Shown here: in pieces, positions 53,140 through 63,483 of the stretch
Layout: each line of letters opens with the position of its first letter
Position numbering within the stretch: the stretch's first letter is position 1
Origin: Skermanella sp. TT6
GTDB taxonomy: Bacteria; Pseudomonadota; Alphaproteobacteria; Azospirillales; Azospirillaceae
DNA: 64,000 nucleotides
Direction of reading: 5' to 3'
Assembly (NCBI RefSeq): GCF_016653635.2
Contig: NZ_CP067420.1
Coordinates: forward strand, 4,924,001-4,988,000
Notes under the pieces: generated by a model
Seen by the model: the letters and a program-made list of their open reading frames with translations, nothing else
The model's database searches: none
What the model was told of the DNA's origin: nothing
Program-made: the position numbers and the translations under genes

Positions 53140-54732
53140 TTACTCCGCCGCCTCCCGCTGCTCCACTTCCGGCACCCAGCGCAGCACCGGCTTGCGGGCC
53201 GCGCCCGTTTCGTCCAGGCGTCTCCGCGGCGTCATCCGCGGGGCACCGAGGAAGTGGTCGGCGTCGCCGGACTTGGCGCGCTCGGCAAGGCCGCGCATCA
53301 CGCGGATGAAGGCGTCCAGGCTCTGCTTGCTCTCGGTCTCGGTCGGCTCGATCAGGAAGGCGCCGTGGACGACCAGCGGGAAATACATGGTCATGGGGTG
53401 GTAGCCCTCGTCGATCATCGCCTTGGCGAAGTCGAGCGTGGTCACCCCGGTGCCCTTGAGGAAGCGGTCGTCGAACAGCGCCTCGTGCATGCACGGCCCC
53501 TCGAACGACGGCGTCATCACGTCGCCCAGGCTCGCCATCACGTAGTTGGCGTTGAGCACGGCGTCGGAGGCCACCTGCCGCAACCCGTCGGCGCCGTGGC
53601 TCAGGATATAGGCCAACGCCCGCACGAACATGCCCATCTGCCCGTGGAAGCCCTTCAGCCGGCCGAACTCCTTGCCGGTGGAGTCCTCGTCCGCACCGCT
53701 CTCGACCAGGGAGAAGCCGTCCGGGCCGTGGACCACGTAGGGCAAGGGCACGAACTTCGCCAGCGCGTCGGACAGTACGACCGGACCGCTGCCCGGGCCG
53801 CCGCCGCCGTGGGGCGTGGAGAAGGTCTTGTGCAGGTTGATGTGCATCGCGTCGATGCCGAGGTCGGCGGGACGGACCCGGCCGACGATGGCGTTGAAGT
53901 TGGCGCCGTCGCAGTAGAAATAGGCGCCGGCCGCATGCACCGCTTCCGCGATCTCGACGATGTCGCGCTCGAACAGCCCGCAGGTGTTCGGGTTGGTCAG
54001 CATGATCGCGGCGACGTCGTCGCCCAGCTTGGACTTCAGCGCCTCGACATCGACCCGGCCGGTGGCGTCGGCCGGGATCGCGTCCACGGTGAAGCCGCAG
54101 GCGGCGGCCGTCGCCGGGTTGGTGCCGTGCGCGGATTCGGGGACCAGCACGCGGCGGCGCTGGCTGGTGCCGCCGTCGCGGTCCTCGATGGCGGCGCGGA
54201 TCGACATCATGCCGCACAGCTCGCCGTGGGCTCCGGCCGCCGGCGACATGGCGACGGCCGGCATGCCGGTCAGCGTCTTCAGCCAGTGGGCCAGCGTGTC
54301 GATCAATTCCAGCGCGCCCTGCACCGTCCGCTCCGGCTGGAGCGGGTGGATGTCGCTGAAGCCCGGCAGGCGGGCCAGCTTCTCGTTCAGGCGCGGGTTG
54401 TGCTTCATGGTGCACGATCCCAGCGGATAGAGCCCGCTGTCGATCGCGTAGTTCTTCTGGGACAGCCGGGTATAGTGACGGATCACCTCGGGCTCGCTGA
54501 GGCCGGGCAGGCCGATCCGCCCGCGCTCCCGCACTTGGCCTAAGCGGCTCTTGACGGCGGGCGGCTCCGGCAGGTCCACGCCGGTGGTGCCGGGGCTGTC
54601 CTGCTCGAAGATCAGGGGTTCTTCCAGCATCAGCGCGCGGTTGCCGCTGATGGTGCCGGCCGCGGCGGAAGCCGCTCCGCCGCCCTCGACGCCCAGCGCG
54701 TCGATGTGGGTCTTGCGTCCCTGGGTGTTCAT
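53140..54732 (-). CDS. gcvPB: Glycine dehydrogenase (decarboxylating) subunit 2
   Basis: The 530-residue protein is the C-terminal half of the glycine-cleavage P protein as a separate chain. The PLP-binding Lys302 lies in [20 protein letters not shown]. It decarboxylates glycine and passes the aminomethyl group to the lipoyl arm of GcvH. ATG 54732 overlaps the gcvPA stop by four bases. Last gene of gcvT-gcvH-gcvPA-gcvPB. The two-chain P protein contrasts with the single chain of enteric bacteria. Confidence 0.95.
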   Translation of the reverse strand: MNTQGRKTHIDALGVEGGGAASAAAGTISGNRALMLEEPLIFEQDSPGTTGVDLPEPPAVKSRLGQVRERGRIGLPGLSEPEVIRHYTRLSQKNYAIDSGLYPLGSCTMKHNPRLNEKLARLPGFSDIHPLQPERTVQGALELIDTLAHWLKTLTGMPAVAMSPAAGAHGELCGMMSIRAAIEDRDGGTSQRRRVLVPESAHGTNPATAAACGFTVDAIPADATGRVDVEALKSKLGDDVAAIMLTNPNTCGLFERDIVEIAEAVHAAGAYFYCDGANFNAIVGRVRPADLGIDAMHINLHKTFSTPHGGGGPGSGPVVLSDALAKFVPLPYVVHGPDGFSLVESGADEDSTGKEFGRLKGFHGQMGMFVRALAYILSHGADGLRQVASDAVLNANYVMASLGDVMTPSFEGPCMHEALFDDRFLKGTGVTTLDFAKAMIDEGYHPMTMYFPLVVHGAFLIEPTETESKQSLDAFIRVMRGLAERAKSGDADHFLGAPRMTPRRRLDETGAARKPVLRWVPEVEQREAAE

Positions 54733-56078
54733 GACAGTGCTTCCTTCAGGCCGGAGGCCAGGGCATCCATGTCGGCGTCGGTGTTGGTCTCGGTCGCGGT
54801 CACCAGCAGCAGGTCGGCCAGGGCCTCGTCGCCGGGATAAAGGCGGGAAACCGGGACGCCGCCGAGGATGCCGGCCTTGGCCAGCTTGTTGACCACCTTC
54901 GCGGCGGGCTTCTTCAGGCGGACGGCGAACTCGTTGAAGAAGCTGTCGCTGACCACCTCGACGCCCTTCAGCGAGTCCAGCCTGTCGGCGAGTTGCACCG
55001 CCTTGGCATGGTTCAGCCGGGCCAGGCGCGTGAAACCTTCCTCGCCCAGCAGGCTCATGTGGATCGTGAAGGCCAGCGCGCACAGACCGCTGTTGGTGCA
55101 GATGTTGCTGGTCGCCTTCTCGCGCCGGATATGCTGCTCGCGGGTGGACAGCGTCAGCACCCAGCCGCGCCGGCCCTCGGCATCGACGGTCTGGCCGGTC
55201 AGGCGGCCGGGCATGTGGCGGACATACTTGTCGCGCGTCGCGAACAGGCCGACATAGGGCCCGCCGAAGTTCAAGGCGTTGCCGATCGACTGCCCCTCGG
55301 CCACGACGATGTCGGCGCCCATCTCGCCCGGCGGCGTCAGCAGCCCCAGCGAGACGACCTCCGCGACCGCGACGATCAGCAGCGCGCCCTTGGCGTGGAC
55401 CGCGGCGGCCAGGTCGGTCAGGTCGCGCACCTGCCCGAAGAAGCCCGGGTTCTGCACCACGACGCAGGAGGTCTTGTCGTCGATAAGGGCCGCCAGGTCT
55501 TCCTTCCCCTCCGGGTCGGCGGGGGCCGTCACCACCTCGAACCCGTGGAAGCGGGCGTTGGTGGCCGTCACGTCGCGGTAGTGCGGGTGGAGGCTGCCGG
55601 ACAGCACGGCGCGGCTGCGCCGGGTCACCCGGTTCGCCATCATCACCGCCTCGGCGCAGGAGGTGGCGCCGTCATAGAGCGAGGCGTTCGCCACGTCCAT
55701 GCCGGTGATCAGGGCCACCTGGGTCTGGAACTCGAACAGGTACTGGAGCGTGCCCTGGGTGACCTCCGGCTGGTAGGGCGTGTAGGAGGTCAGGAACTCG
55801 CCGCGCTGGATCAGGTGATCGACCGCCGCGGGCACGTGGTGGCGGTAGGCCCCGGCGCCCAGGAAGCTGGGCACGCTGCCGGCGGCCACGTTCTTCGCCG
55901 CCATGGCGGCGATCGTCCGCTCGACCTCCATCTCCCCGGCATGGGGGGCGAGGCCGTCGATCGGCGCCTCCAGCCGGGCCGACTCCGGCACGTCGCGGAA
56001 CAGGCTGTCGACCGAGGGCACGCCGATGGTGGCGAGCATCGACCGGCGGTCGGCCTCGGTCAGGGGCAGGTAACGCAT
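54729..56078 (-). CDS. gcvPA: Glycine dehydrogenase (decarboxylating) subunit 1
   Basis: The 449-residue protein is the N-terminal half of the P protein: an [16 protein letters not shown] segment, [13 protein letters not shown], and a C-terminal [15 protein letters not shown] block. It lacks the PLP lysine, which lies in subunit 2, and forms the heterotetramer with it. Its ATG overlaps the gcvH stop by one base (TGATG). Confidence 0.95.
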   Translation of the reverse strand: MRYLPLTEADRRSMLATIGVPSVDSLFRDVPESARLEAPIDGLAPHAGEMEVERTIAAMAAKNVAAGSVPSFLGAGAYRHHVPAAVDHLIQRGEFLTSYTPYQPEVTQGTLQYLFEFQTQVALITGMDVANASLYDGATSCAEAVMMANRVTRRSRAVLSGSLHPHYRDVTATNARFHGFEVVTAPADPEGKEDLAALIDDKTSCVVVQNPGFFGQVRDLTDLAAAVHAKGALLIVAVAEVVSLGLLTPPGEMGADIVVAEGQSIGNALNFGGPYVGLFATRDKYVRHMPGRLTGQTVDAEGRRGWVLTLSTREQHIRREKATSNICTNSGLCALAFTIHMSLLGEEGFTRLARLNHAKAVQLADRLDSLKGVEVVSDSFFNEFAVRLKKPAAKVVNKLAKAGILGGVPVSRLYPGDEALADLLLVTATETNTDADMDALASGLKEALS

Positions 56079-56455
56079 CAGCTCAGGCCCTCGCAGTATT
56101 CCTGGTAGGCCGCCTCGTCCATCAGGTCGTCCAGGTCGGACTGGTTCTCGAGGCGCAGCTTGACGAACCAGCCCTCCCCCATGGGGTCGCGGTTGACCAG
56201 GGAAGGGTCGTCGGCCAGCGCCTCGTTGACCTCGACCACGTCGCCGGCAACCGGCGCGTAGACCTCGCTGGCGGCCTTGACCGACTCGACCACGGCGGCT
56301 TCCTTGCCGGCGACGACGTTGCGGCCGATCTCGGGCAGTTCGACAAACACCACGTCGCCCAGCTGCTTCTGGGCATAGTCGGAGATGCCGACGGTGGCGA
56401 CGTCGCCCTCGACGCGGATCCACTCGTGGTCCTTGGTGAACTTGATGGTGCTCAT
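56078..56455 (-). CDS. gcvH: Glycine cleavage H protein
   Basis: The 125-residue protein has the H-protein fold with lipoyl-accepting Lys60 in [14 protein letters not shown], and the [16 protein letters not shown] start. It shuttles the aminomethyl group between P, T and L proteins. It lies between gcvT and gcvPA in the operon. Confidence 0.96.
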   Translation of the reverse strand: MSTIKFTKDHEWIRVEGDVATVGISDYAQKQLGDVVFVELPEIGRNVVAGKEAAVVESVKAASEVYAPVAGDVVEVNEALADDPSLVNRDPMGEGWFVKLRLENQSDLDDLMDEAAYQEYCEGLS

Positions 56456-56507
56456 GGCGGATATCCCGGAATTGAAAACCTGAGAAGAAGGACGGCCGGA
56501 GAAACGC

Positions 56508-57644
56508 TTATCCCCGGTAATAACGCTGGGCGACGAAGGGCATCTCGGCGACCCTGGCCGGAATCGCCTTGCCCCGGACCATCAGGTTGACCGGCGTGCC
56601 CGGTGCCGCGGCCGACACCGCGACGTAGCCCATCGCGACCGGGCCGTTGACGCTGGGGCCGAAGCCGCCGCTGGTCACCTCGCCGATCGGGGCGCCCGAG
56701 GCGTCGGTGATCGGGGCATGCTCGCGGGCGGGCGCACGGCCGTCCGGGCGGATGCCGACCCGCCGGCGCGCGGTGCCGTCGGCGAGCTGGCCCAGGATCA
56801 CATCGGCGCCGGGGAAGCCGCCTTCGGCGCGGCGGCGCTTGCCGATGACCCAGTTCAGGCCGGCCTCCACAGGGGTGGTCGTGGTATCGATGTCATGGCC
56901 GTATAGGCACAGCCCGGCCTCGAGCCGCAGCGAGTCGCGCGCTCCCAGGCCGATCGCCTCGACCTCGGACTCGGCCAGCAGCAGGCGGGCGACGGTGTCG
57001 GCCAGCACGTCGGGCATCGAGATCTCGTAGCCGTCCTCGCCGGTGTAGCCGGAGCGGGTGATCAGCACGGCCACGCCGCGGAAGTCGGCTTCGATCGCGG
57101 TCATGAACCGCATGGACGCGGCCTCGGGCACGAACCGGGCCAGCACCTCGGCGGCCTGCGGCCCCTGCAGCGCCAGCAGCGCGCGGTCGGCCAGGTACTC
57201 GACCGCGATCCGGTCGCCGATATGGCGGCGCAGATGGGCGACGTCGGCCTGCTTGCAGGAGGCGTTGACGACCAGGAACAGGTGGTCGCCCATGTTGGTG
57301 ATCATCAGGTCGTCCAGGACGCCGCCCTGCTCGTTGGTGAACAGGCTGTAGCGCATCCGCCCCTGCCCCAGCGCCTGGACGTCGCCGGGAACCAGCGTCT
57401 CCAGCGCCGCCGCGGCGCCCTCGCCGATCAGGCGGACCTGACCCATGTGCGAGACGTCGAACAGCCCGGCGGCCGACCGGGTGTGGAGATGTTCCTTGAG
57501 GATACCGAGGGGATACTGGACCGGCATGTCGTAGCCGGCGAAGGGCACCATCTTGGCGCCCAATTCCACATGCAGGGCGTGGAGCGGCGTCGTGAGCAGG
57601 GGGGCGTCACCGCCAGTTGAGTCACTCCCAGCTGAATTACTCAA
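56508..57644 (-). CDS. gcvT: Aminomethyltransferase (glycine cleavage T protein)
   Basis: The protein has 378 residues from TTG 57644. Family marks are [20 protein letters not shown], the folate-domain block FDVSHMGQ and the end of the barrel domain with [10 protein letters not shown]. It moves the one-carbon unit to tetrahydrofolate. The in-frame ATG 57671 carries the ribosome site GGAGG inside its first codons, nine bases before the TTG, so the TTG is preferred. It lies directly behind a tandem glycine riboswitch. Confidence 0.92.
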   Translation of the reverse strand: MSNSAGSDSTGGDAPLLTTPLHALHVELGAKMVPFAGYDMPVQYPLGILKEHLHTRSAAGLFDVSHMGQVRLIGEGAAAALETLVPGDVQALGQGRMRYSLFTNEQGGVLDDLMITNMGDHLFLVVNASCKQADVAHLRRHIGDRIAVEYLADRALLALQGPQAAEVLARFVPEAASMRFMTAIEADFRGVAVLITRSGYTGEDGYEISMPDVLADTVARLLLAESEVEAIGLGARDSLRLEAGLCLYGHDIDTTTTPVEAGLNWVIGKRRRAEGGFPGADVILGQLADGTARRRVGIRPDGRAPAREHAPITDASGAPIGEVTSGGFGPSVNGPVAMGYVAVSAAAPGTPVNLMVRGKAIPARVAEMPFVAQRYYRG

Positions 57645-57694
57645 GGAACATTTCCTCCGACAGAATCCCATTCCGCGCGAACGGCGCGGTCACG

Positions 57695-57912
57695 GCCCCC
57701 TCTGTCGCGGACCTGAGAGATTCACCGGCGCACCCTTCGGCGGGACCGGCTTACTCCTTCGGTGAGGCTTGCCCGAGTCGGATCCACCGACCGGCATCCT
57801 GCTTTCCAGAGTGCTTCCCTCTGCGGTCCTTTTGCCTGAGAGTTTCCGGGGGCGGTTGCTCCTTCGGCGCCACCGGGACGAACGCCCGGCGATCTCTCCC
57901 GCGAGAGGTCTT
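57695..57912 (-). promoter_or_regulatory. Tandem glycine riboswitch upstream of gcvT
   Basis: Read on the minus strand there are two aptamers in series. The first begins with CGCGGGAGAGA, then has GCCGAAGGAGCAA and AAACTCTCAGG. The second has ACCGAAGGAGTAAGCCGG, GCCGAAGGGTGCG and ATCTCTCAGG, followed by CAGAGGGG. These are the standard glycine-aptamer signatures. Glycine binding would turn on gcvT-gcvH-gcvPA-gcvPB. Only about 50 bases separate it from the gcvT start. Open frames over this stretch are not genes. Confidence 0.93.
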
Positions 57913-58002
57913 CAGCATGTGTACCTAAGCTAACGGGTGCGGTGCGAAAGTCAACGCACGTCTGCCGTTTCCCCTGCCGCATCCGCGCAGTATAGAGCCT
58001 CC

Positions 58003-58878
58003 ATGATCCTTCAGTTCATCCATGTGGTCTGGCCGATCTTCGCGTGCGCCGGGCTGGGCTGGCTATGGCAGCGCCTGGGCCAGCCGTTCGACGAGAAGTC
58101 GATCTCGGCCCTGGTGGCCTATCTGGGCGTGCCCAGCCTGCTGCTGACCTCCCTGTCGAAGACCGAGGTGCGGCTCGACGTGCTGCTGGAGACGCTGCTC
58201 GCCGGCAGCCTCGCGCTGGCGCTCTGCGCCGCCGCCGGGGCCGCGGCGCTGAAGCTGGCGCGGCTGCCGGTGCGGCCCTACCTGCCCTCGATCATCCATC
58301 CCAACACCGGCAACCTCGGCCTGCCGATCGTCTTCTTCGCCCTGGGCGAGCCGGCGATGCCCTACGCCATCGCCTTCTCCACCCTGGTCCAGATCAGCCA
58401 TTTCACGGTGGGCGTCGGGCTCGCCTCCGGCCAGATGTCGTGGCGCACCGTGCTCGTCTCGCCGCCGCTCTATTCGCTGGCGGTCGCGCTGGCGCTGATC
58501 GGCACCGGCACGCCGCTGCCCCGGTGGGTGCTGGACGTCACGGGCCTGCTCGGCGGGCTGACCGTTCCGCTGATGCTCCTGCTGCTGGGCGGGTCGCTGG
58601 GAAAGCTGAAGCTGTACCGGCTGGGCCGGCCGGCGGCGCTGTCCTGCCTCCGCGTCGGGCTGGGGCTGGCGGCCGGCCTTGCCGTGTCGAAGGCCCTGGG
58701 CCTGGACCCGCTGCCGGCGGGGGTGCTGGTCATCCAGTGCGCGATGCCGGTCGCCGTCTTCAGCTATCTGTTCGCCGTCCGCTACAACGGCCCGGCGGAC
58801 GAGGTCGCCGGCATGATCCTGATCTCCACCCTGCTGGCGCTGGCGGCCCTGCCCTTGATCCTGCTGGCCGCGGCGTGA
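58003..58878 (+). CDS. AEC family permease (auxin efflux carrier-like)
   Basis: The 291-residue protein has about ten hydrophobic helices and family features: GLGWLWQRLG after helix 1, a PSLLLTSL stretch, HPNTGNLGLPI and the C-terminal IQCAMPVAVFSYLFAVRY. Members export or import small acids; the substrate is unknown. The start ATG 58003 is preferred to 57937. It is divergent from the glycine riboswitch. Confidence 0.85.
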   Translation: MILQFIHVVWPIFACAGLGWLWQRLGQPFDEKSISALVAYLGVPSLLLTSLSKTEVRLDVLLETLLAGSLALALCAAAGAAALKLARLPVRPYLPSIIHPNTGNLGLPIVFFALGEPAMPYAIAFSTLVQISHFTVGVGLASGQMSWRTVLVSPPLYSLAVALALIGTGTPLPRWVLDVTGLLGGLTVPLMLLLLGGSLGKLKLYRLGRPAALSCLRVGLGLAAGLAVSKALGLDPLPAGVLVIQCAMPVAVFSYLFAVRYNGPADEVAGMILISTLLALAALPLILLAAA

Positions 58879-58980
58879 CGGGACATCGCAGGCATTCCGG
58901 CGCCGCGCTTGACCCCCCGGGGCGCAGGACCGATATTCGATGACTGGTTTACGTATACGTAACATAGAGCACAGGTCCAG

Positions 58981-59568
58981 ATGCCGCTTTCAGCACCCGC
59001 CCCGCGCGAGCATATCCATACCCGCCGGGTGACCTGCCGGGGCTTCCGCCGGGCCGACGGGCTGTGGGACATCGAGGGCCATATCACCGACGTCAAGACA
59101 TACCCGTTCGAGAACGATTTCCGCGGCCCGATCGAGCCGGGCGATCCCATCCACGACATGTGGATCCGGCTGACGGTGGACGACCGGTTCGAGGTGAAGG
59201 CGGTCGAGGCGGTGACCGACAAGAGCCCATACGGGGTATGCCCGGCGATCACGCCGAACTTCCAGCGGCTGGTCGGATTGCGGATCCGGTCCGGGTGGAC
59301 CCAGAAGGTCAAGGAGTTGCTGGGCGGCGTCGAGGGCTGCACCCATCTGGTGGAACTGCTGGGGCCGGTCGCCACGACGGCGTTCCAGACGATCTTCCCC
59401 GTGCTGGCGCGCGAACGGGCGCGGGGCGGGTCGGTGGACGGCGACTCGCCGTCCGCTCCCGCCGCGCGCAAACGCCCGCCGCTGCTGCTCGACACCTGCC
59501 ACGCCTTCCGGAGCGACGGCGAGGTCACCCGGAAACAATGGCCGGAATACTATACCGGCAACGACTGA
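58981..59568 (+). CDS. DUF2889 family protein
   Basis: The 195-residue protein matches DUF2889: REHIHTRRVTCRGFRRADGLWDIEGHITDVK, then a WIRLTVDDRF strand and a GCTHLVELLGPVATTAFQT helix. Function unknown. It is soluble, with a few conserved His and Cys. No operon partner is evident. Confidence 0.82.
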   Translation: MPLSAPAPREHIHTRRVTCRGFRRADGLWDIEGHITDVKTYPFENDFRGPIEPGDPIHDMWIRLTVDDRFEVKAVEAVTDKSPYGVCPAITPNFQRLVGLRIRSGWTQKVKELLGGVEGCTHLVELLGPVATTAFQTIFPVLARERARGGSVDGDSPSAPAARKRPPLLLDTCHAFRSDGEVTRKQWPEYYTGND

Positions 59569-59578
59569 ACCCCGGCGA

Positions 59579-60019
59579 TCACTCGGCGGCGTCCGGCGTC
59601 TCGAACGGCGTCTGGTGGAACGGTTCGCCTTGCCCGTGGGAGGCCCGGGCATGTCCCTCCTCGGTGGCGGCCGCCCGGAAATAGGCCAGCGCGAAGACCC
59701 GGATCGCGGCGGTCAGGGACGTGGCCGGCTCCTTCCGCTCGTTGATCTGGGTGCACAGCGTGTGGATGGTGATCCGCTCGCGCCGGCATATGTCGTACAG
59801 GGCGTCCCACATGAAGGGTTCGAGCCGGCAGCTGGTCCGGTGCCCCGCGACGGTGACGTTCCGGCTGACCAGCGTGCTCGGCTTCATGGCCGCCTCCAGG
59901 CGCGGTGCGCCGGGTCCCTCGCCGTCCGTTGCGAATTCGGCGGGCTGGTTGTCGCGAGCGCCCGCCGGTTCGGAGGCGACCTCTGGCGCCGGGGCGGCTA
60001 GCGCCTGATCAGAATGCAT
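59579..60019 (-). CDS. Ribbon-helix-helix domain protein
   Basis: The 146-residue protein has a variable N-terminal ~45 residues, then TLVSRNVTVAGHRTSCRLEP, a helix with DALYDICRRERITIHTLCTQI, and a SLTAAIRVFALAYFRAA tail: the ribbon-helix-helix type found across alphaproteobacteria. It is likely to be DNA binding. ATG 60019 has GAGAGGG upstream; the TTG at 60037 is less likely. The 236 bases upstream to bolA are AT-rich with nothing recognised. Confidence 0.78.
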   Translation of the reverse strand: MHSDQALAAPAPEVASEPAGARDNQPAEFATDGEGPGAPRLEAAMKPSTLVSRNVTVAGHRTSCRLEPFMWDALYDICRRERITIHTLCTQINERKEPATSLTAAIRVFALAYFRAAATEEGHARASHGQGEPFHQTPFETPDAAE

Positions 60020-60255
60020 TCGGTGAATCCCTCTCAATCGATCCTACGGAATGCGCCGCCGTCCGATCGACAGGGATCCTCGAAAAACCCATATCAGCCG
60101 AATGGTTGCGCAGGTGTGACTTTACGCACTTTCGAGGTAATTTCAACCAATGTCATATACCCTTTGGAAGATATTTCTTCATTACTGCTATCGCTCTGGT
60201 TGCTCTTGTATGCAGTCTTCCGCTGCCTGCATCCAGGGGACTTCACCTTGGCGGA

Positions 60256-60552
60256 TCAGGCATCCTCCGCGGGGGTCAGTGTCCTGAGGCTCAGGGCGTG
60301 GACCCGCTCCCGCAGCTCGTCCGCGACGGCCTCGTAGACCAGGCGCTGGCGGGCGACGCGGGACTTCCCGTCGAAGGCGTCCGACACGATCAGGACGTTG
60401 AAATGGGTTTCGCCCAGGGGATCCGCGCCGGCATGGCCGGCATGGCGGTGGGAGTCATCGACGATTTCCAGCCGACTCGGGCGGAAAGCCTCGGTCAGCT
60501 TGGTACGCATGCGGGTCGCGTAGTCCCCGGACTGGGTCGCCGTGCTGGTCAT
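60256..60552 (-). CDS. bolA: BolA family protein
   Basis: The 98-residue protein has the BolA fold pattern: MRTKLTEAFRPSRLEIVDDSHRHAGH, then ETHFNVLIVSDAFDG, and RLVYEAVADELRERVHAL. The His-containing loop can bind iron-sulfur glutaredoxins. ATG 60552 is the family start. BolA, a J-domain gene and cobS-cobT are commonly neighbours in alphaproteobacteria. Confidence 0.88.
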   Translation of the reverse strand: MTSTATQSGDYATRMRTKLTEAFRPSRLEIVDDSHRHAGHAGADPLGETHFNVLIVSDAFDGKSRVARQRLVYEAVADELRERVHALSLRTLTPAEDA

Positions 60553-60664
60553 CTTGAAACCGCCTTGCCGATGGGGCTGTTGAGGTGCGTGGTGCGGCGG
60601 ATGCAGCATCGCCGCCCCTCGAAAAGTGCTATCGTCCCCTTCCCGCTGTCAAGGAAGCCCCTGA

Positions 60665-61657
60665 TTGTCAGATCCCGGTTCCACCCGGCCCGCCCTTTCC
60701 TCCCCGGGTTCCCCGTCCGATACCGCAGGGGCCGGCACGGCCGGGACCGGGGCGAGCGCCACCGTCTCGGCCCGAAGCGCCTACCTGCTGCTCGCGACCG
60801 TCATCGTTCTCTGGGGGATCAACTGGCCGGTGATGAAGCTCGGCCTGGCCGACATCCCGCCCATGACCTTCGCCGTGATCCGGATGGTGCTGGGCGCGCT
60901 CTGCATGTTCGGCGTGCTGGCGGTGCGCGGCGGCATCCGCCTGCCGGACCGCCATGACCTGCCGATCGTGCTGTCGGTCGGGCTGCTCCAGATGGGGGCG
61001 TTCCTGGCGCTGGTGACGGTGGCGCTCCAGTTCGTGCCGGCCGGCCGGTCGTCGATCCTGGCCTACACCACTGCCCTGTGGGTCGTGCCGGGCGCCGCGC
61101 TGTTCCTGGGCGAGCGGCTGGGCGGCCGGCGCCTGGTCGGGTTCCTGCTCGGCATGGCGGGCGTGGCGGTGATGTTCAACCCGGCGGCGTTCGACTGGAC
61201 CGACCGCGACGTCCTGATCGGCAACGGCCTGCTGATGGTTGCGGCGCTGGCCTGGGCAGCCCAGATCATACAGGTGCGCGGCCACACCTGGCATGCGTCG
61301 CCCCTTCAACTCGCGCCCTGGCAGTTCACGGTCGCGGCGGTGACCCTGCTGCCGTTCGCGGTCCTCCTGGATGCCGGCAAACCCATCGATTGGACCGCGC
61401 AATTGGCCGCGGTCCTGTTCTACAATGCGCCGATCGCCACGGCGTTCTGCTTCTGGGCGGTGGTCACGGTCAACCGTGCCCTGCCCGCCATCACCACCTC
61501 GCTGGGCACGCTCGGCGTACCGGTCGCGGGCGTCATCGCCTCGGCCGCGATGCTGGGGGAACCGGTGACGCTGACCAACCTGACGGGACTGGTGCTGATC
61601 CTCGGGGGACTGGCCTGGCTGGCCCTCGCCGACCGCAGGCCGTCCGGCAACCGATAG
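60665..61657 (+). CDS. EamA/DMT family transporter
   Basis: The 330-residue protein has ten membrane helices in two EamA repeats, with an initial helix WGINWPVMKLGL and the repeat end GERLGGRRLVGFLLGMAGV. Substrate unknown. The start is TTG 60665 with AAGGAAG upstream. The first ~35 residues are Gly/Ala/Ser-rich and cytoplasmic. Confidence 0.88.
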   Translation: MSDPGSTRPALSSPGSPSDTAGAGTAGTGASATVSARSAYLLLATVIVLWGINWPVMKLGLADIPPMTFAVIRMVLGALCMFGVLAVRGGIRLPDRHDLPIVLSVGLLQMGAFLALVTVALQFVPAGRSSILAYTTALWVVPGAALFLGERLGGRRLVGFLLGMAGVAVMFNPAAFDWTDRDVLIGNGLLMVAALAWAAQIIQVRGHTWHASPLQLAPWQFTVAAVTLLPFAVLLDAGKPIDWTAQLAAVLFYNAPIATAFCFWAVVTVNRALPAITTSLGTLGVPVAGVIASAAMLGEPVTLTNLTGLVLILGGLAWLALADRRPSGNR

Positions 61658-61713
61658 CCGCGCTGCGAGCGGGGATGCTTGCCAGCGCTTCAACCTCTGA
61701 CCATACTTTTCCG

Positions 61714-62310
61714 ATGCACAAGAACCGTGTCCAATACTCGACCCGTTTTTCCGAGGAGGCGCCGCCGGCGACCCGCTGCTGCGACATGCCCACATGCTCG
61801 GCCGCGGGCGAGTACAGGGCGCCTAAGGGCCGCGAGCGCCTGAACGAATATTTCTGGTTCTGCCTGGAGCACGTGCGCGAGTACAACAAGGCGTGGGACT
61901 ATTACGCCGGCATGTCGGAGCGCGAGATCGAGCGGCACGTCCGCAGCGACGTGACATGGCAGCGGCCGACCTGGCCGATGGGCTTCTGGCGCACCCGCGA
62001 GCGGACGATGCACGAGGAGGCGATGCGCCAGTACGGCTTCCGCGACGCCGGCGACGGGGCCGGCGCCCGGGGGAACGGCCGCAACGGCCATGCCGACGGC
62101 GCCGCCAACCGGATGCGCACCCCGGAGGAGGAGGCGCTGGCCGACCTCGACCTGGAGCCGCCGGTGGACTTCGCGCGGATCAAGGCCAGATACCGGGAAC
62201 TCGCCAAGATCCACCATCCCGACATCAATGGTGGCGACAAGACCGCGGAGGAGACGTTAAAACGGATAAACAGGGCCTACTCGGTACTGAAAACCAGCTA
62301 CGGGGCCTGA
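61714..62310 (+). CDS. J-domain protein
   Basis: The 198-residue protein has a Cys-containing N-terminal part (CCDMPTC, with FWFCLEH, probably a metal site) and a C-terminal J domain (about 148-198) with the HPD motif in KIHHPDING. It probably recruits a DnaK-type chaperone. It stands 77 bases upstream of cobS, an arrangement common in alphaproteobacteria. Confidence 0.87.
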   Translation: MHKNRVQYSTRFSEEAPPATRCCDMPTCSAAGEYRAPKGRERLNEYFWFCLEHVREYNKAWDYYAGMSEREIERHVRSDVTWQRPTWPMGFWRTRERTMHEEAMRQYGFRDAGDGAGARGNGRNGHADGAANRMRTPEEEALADLDLEPPVDFARIKARYRELAKIHHPDINGGDKTAEETLKRINRAYSVLKTSYGA

Positions 62311-62386
62311 GACGGCTTCCTCCGGATCCTCGGCAAGGGGGATCCTCCGCACGATAGAACCGGCGCCCGAGCCGTCCACCCAACCG

Positions 62387-63406
62387 ATGAATGAAGCGAC
62401 AGACACTATGGCCTCCGAAACGACACAACAATCAGCGCTGACCGGCTCGCTCCCGGACATCAAGGTCTCCGTCCGGCAGACTTTCGGGATCGACAGCGAC
62501 CTCCAGGTTCCCGCCTTCAGCGCCAACTCCGAGCATGTGCCGGACGTGGACGACACCTACCGGTTCGACCACGACACCACGCTCGCGATCCTGGCCGGCT
62601 TCGCCTACAACAGGCGGGTGATGGTCCAGGGCTATCACGGCACCGGCAAGTCGACCCATATCGAGCAGGTCGCCGCCCGCCTGAACTGGCCCTGCATCCG
62701 GATCAACCTGGACAGCCACATCAGCCGCATCGACCTGATCGGCAAGGACGCCATCGTGCTGCGCGACGGCATGCAGGTGACCGAGTACCGCGAGGGCATC
62801 CTGCCCTGGGCGCTCCAGCATCCCTGCGCGATCGTGTTCGACGAGTACGACGCCGGCCGCCCCGACGTCATGTTCGTGATCCAGCGCGTGCTGGAGGTCG
62901 AGGGCAAGCTGACCCTGCTCGACCAGAACCGCGTGATCCGGCCGCACCCGGCGTTCCGCCTGTTCGCGACCGCCAACACCGTGGGCCTGGGCGACACCAC
63001 CGGCCTGTACCACGGCACCCAGCAGATCAACCAGGGCCAGATGGACCGCTGGAACATCGTCGCCACGCTCAACTACCTGCCGCACGACGACGAGGTGAAG
63101 ATCGTCGCGGCCAAGGTCCAGGGCTACGACGACGAGAAGGGGCGCCAGCAGATCGCGGCCATGGTCCAGTTGGCCGACCTGACGCGCGCAGGATTCATGT
63201 CGGGCGACATCTCGACCGTCATGTCGCCCCGCACGGTCATCACCTGGGCCGAGAACGCCAAGATCTTCAACGACATCCCGTTCGCGTTCCGGATCACCTT
63301 CCTGAACAAGTGCGACGAGGTGGAGCGATCGACCGTGGCCGAGTACTACCAGCGCTGCTTCGGCACCGAGCTTCCGGAGACCGGGGTCCGCGCCAACCTG
63401 GCGTAA
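62387..63406 (+). CDS. cobS: Cobaltochelatase subunit CobS
   Basis: The 339-residue AAA+ ATPase has Walker A GYHGTGKS (about 82-89), Walker B with [13 protein letters not shown], and the CobS-specific start [17 protein letters not shown]. CobS with CobT energises CobN for cobalt insertion into hydrogenobyrinate diamide in aerobic B12 synthesis. The start is uncertain between ATG 62387 and 62408. Confidence 0.95.
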   Translation: MNEATDTMASETTQQSALTGSLPDIKVSVRQTFGIDSDLQVPAFSANSEHVPDVDDTYRFDHDTTLAILAGFAYNRRVMVQGYHGTGKSTHIEQVAARLNWPCIRINLDSHISRIDLIGKDAIVLRDGMQVTEYREGILPWALQHPCAIVFDEYDAGRPDVMFVIQRVLEVEGKLTLLDQNRVIRPHPAFRLFATANTVGLGDTTGLYHGTQQINQGQMDRWNIVATLNYLPHDDEVKIVAAKVQGYDDEKGRQQIAAMVQLADLTRAGFMSGDISTVMSPRTVITWAENAKIFNDIPFAFRITFLNKCDEVERSTVAEYYQRCFGTELPETGVRANLA

Positions 63407-63483
63407 GGAAGACGGGGGCGCCGATCCGAGGGTCGGGTGAGGGGCGCCCCGACCCGCGCGAAACAGCAGAGCCGAAGATAGAC

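Noticed and set aside
57617-57982. Open frames on both strands over the region before gcvT
   Set aside because: They cover the tandem glycine riboswitch, whose RNA signatures explain the sequence.
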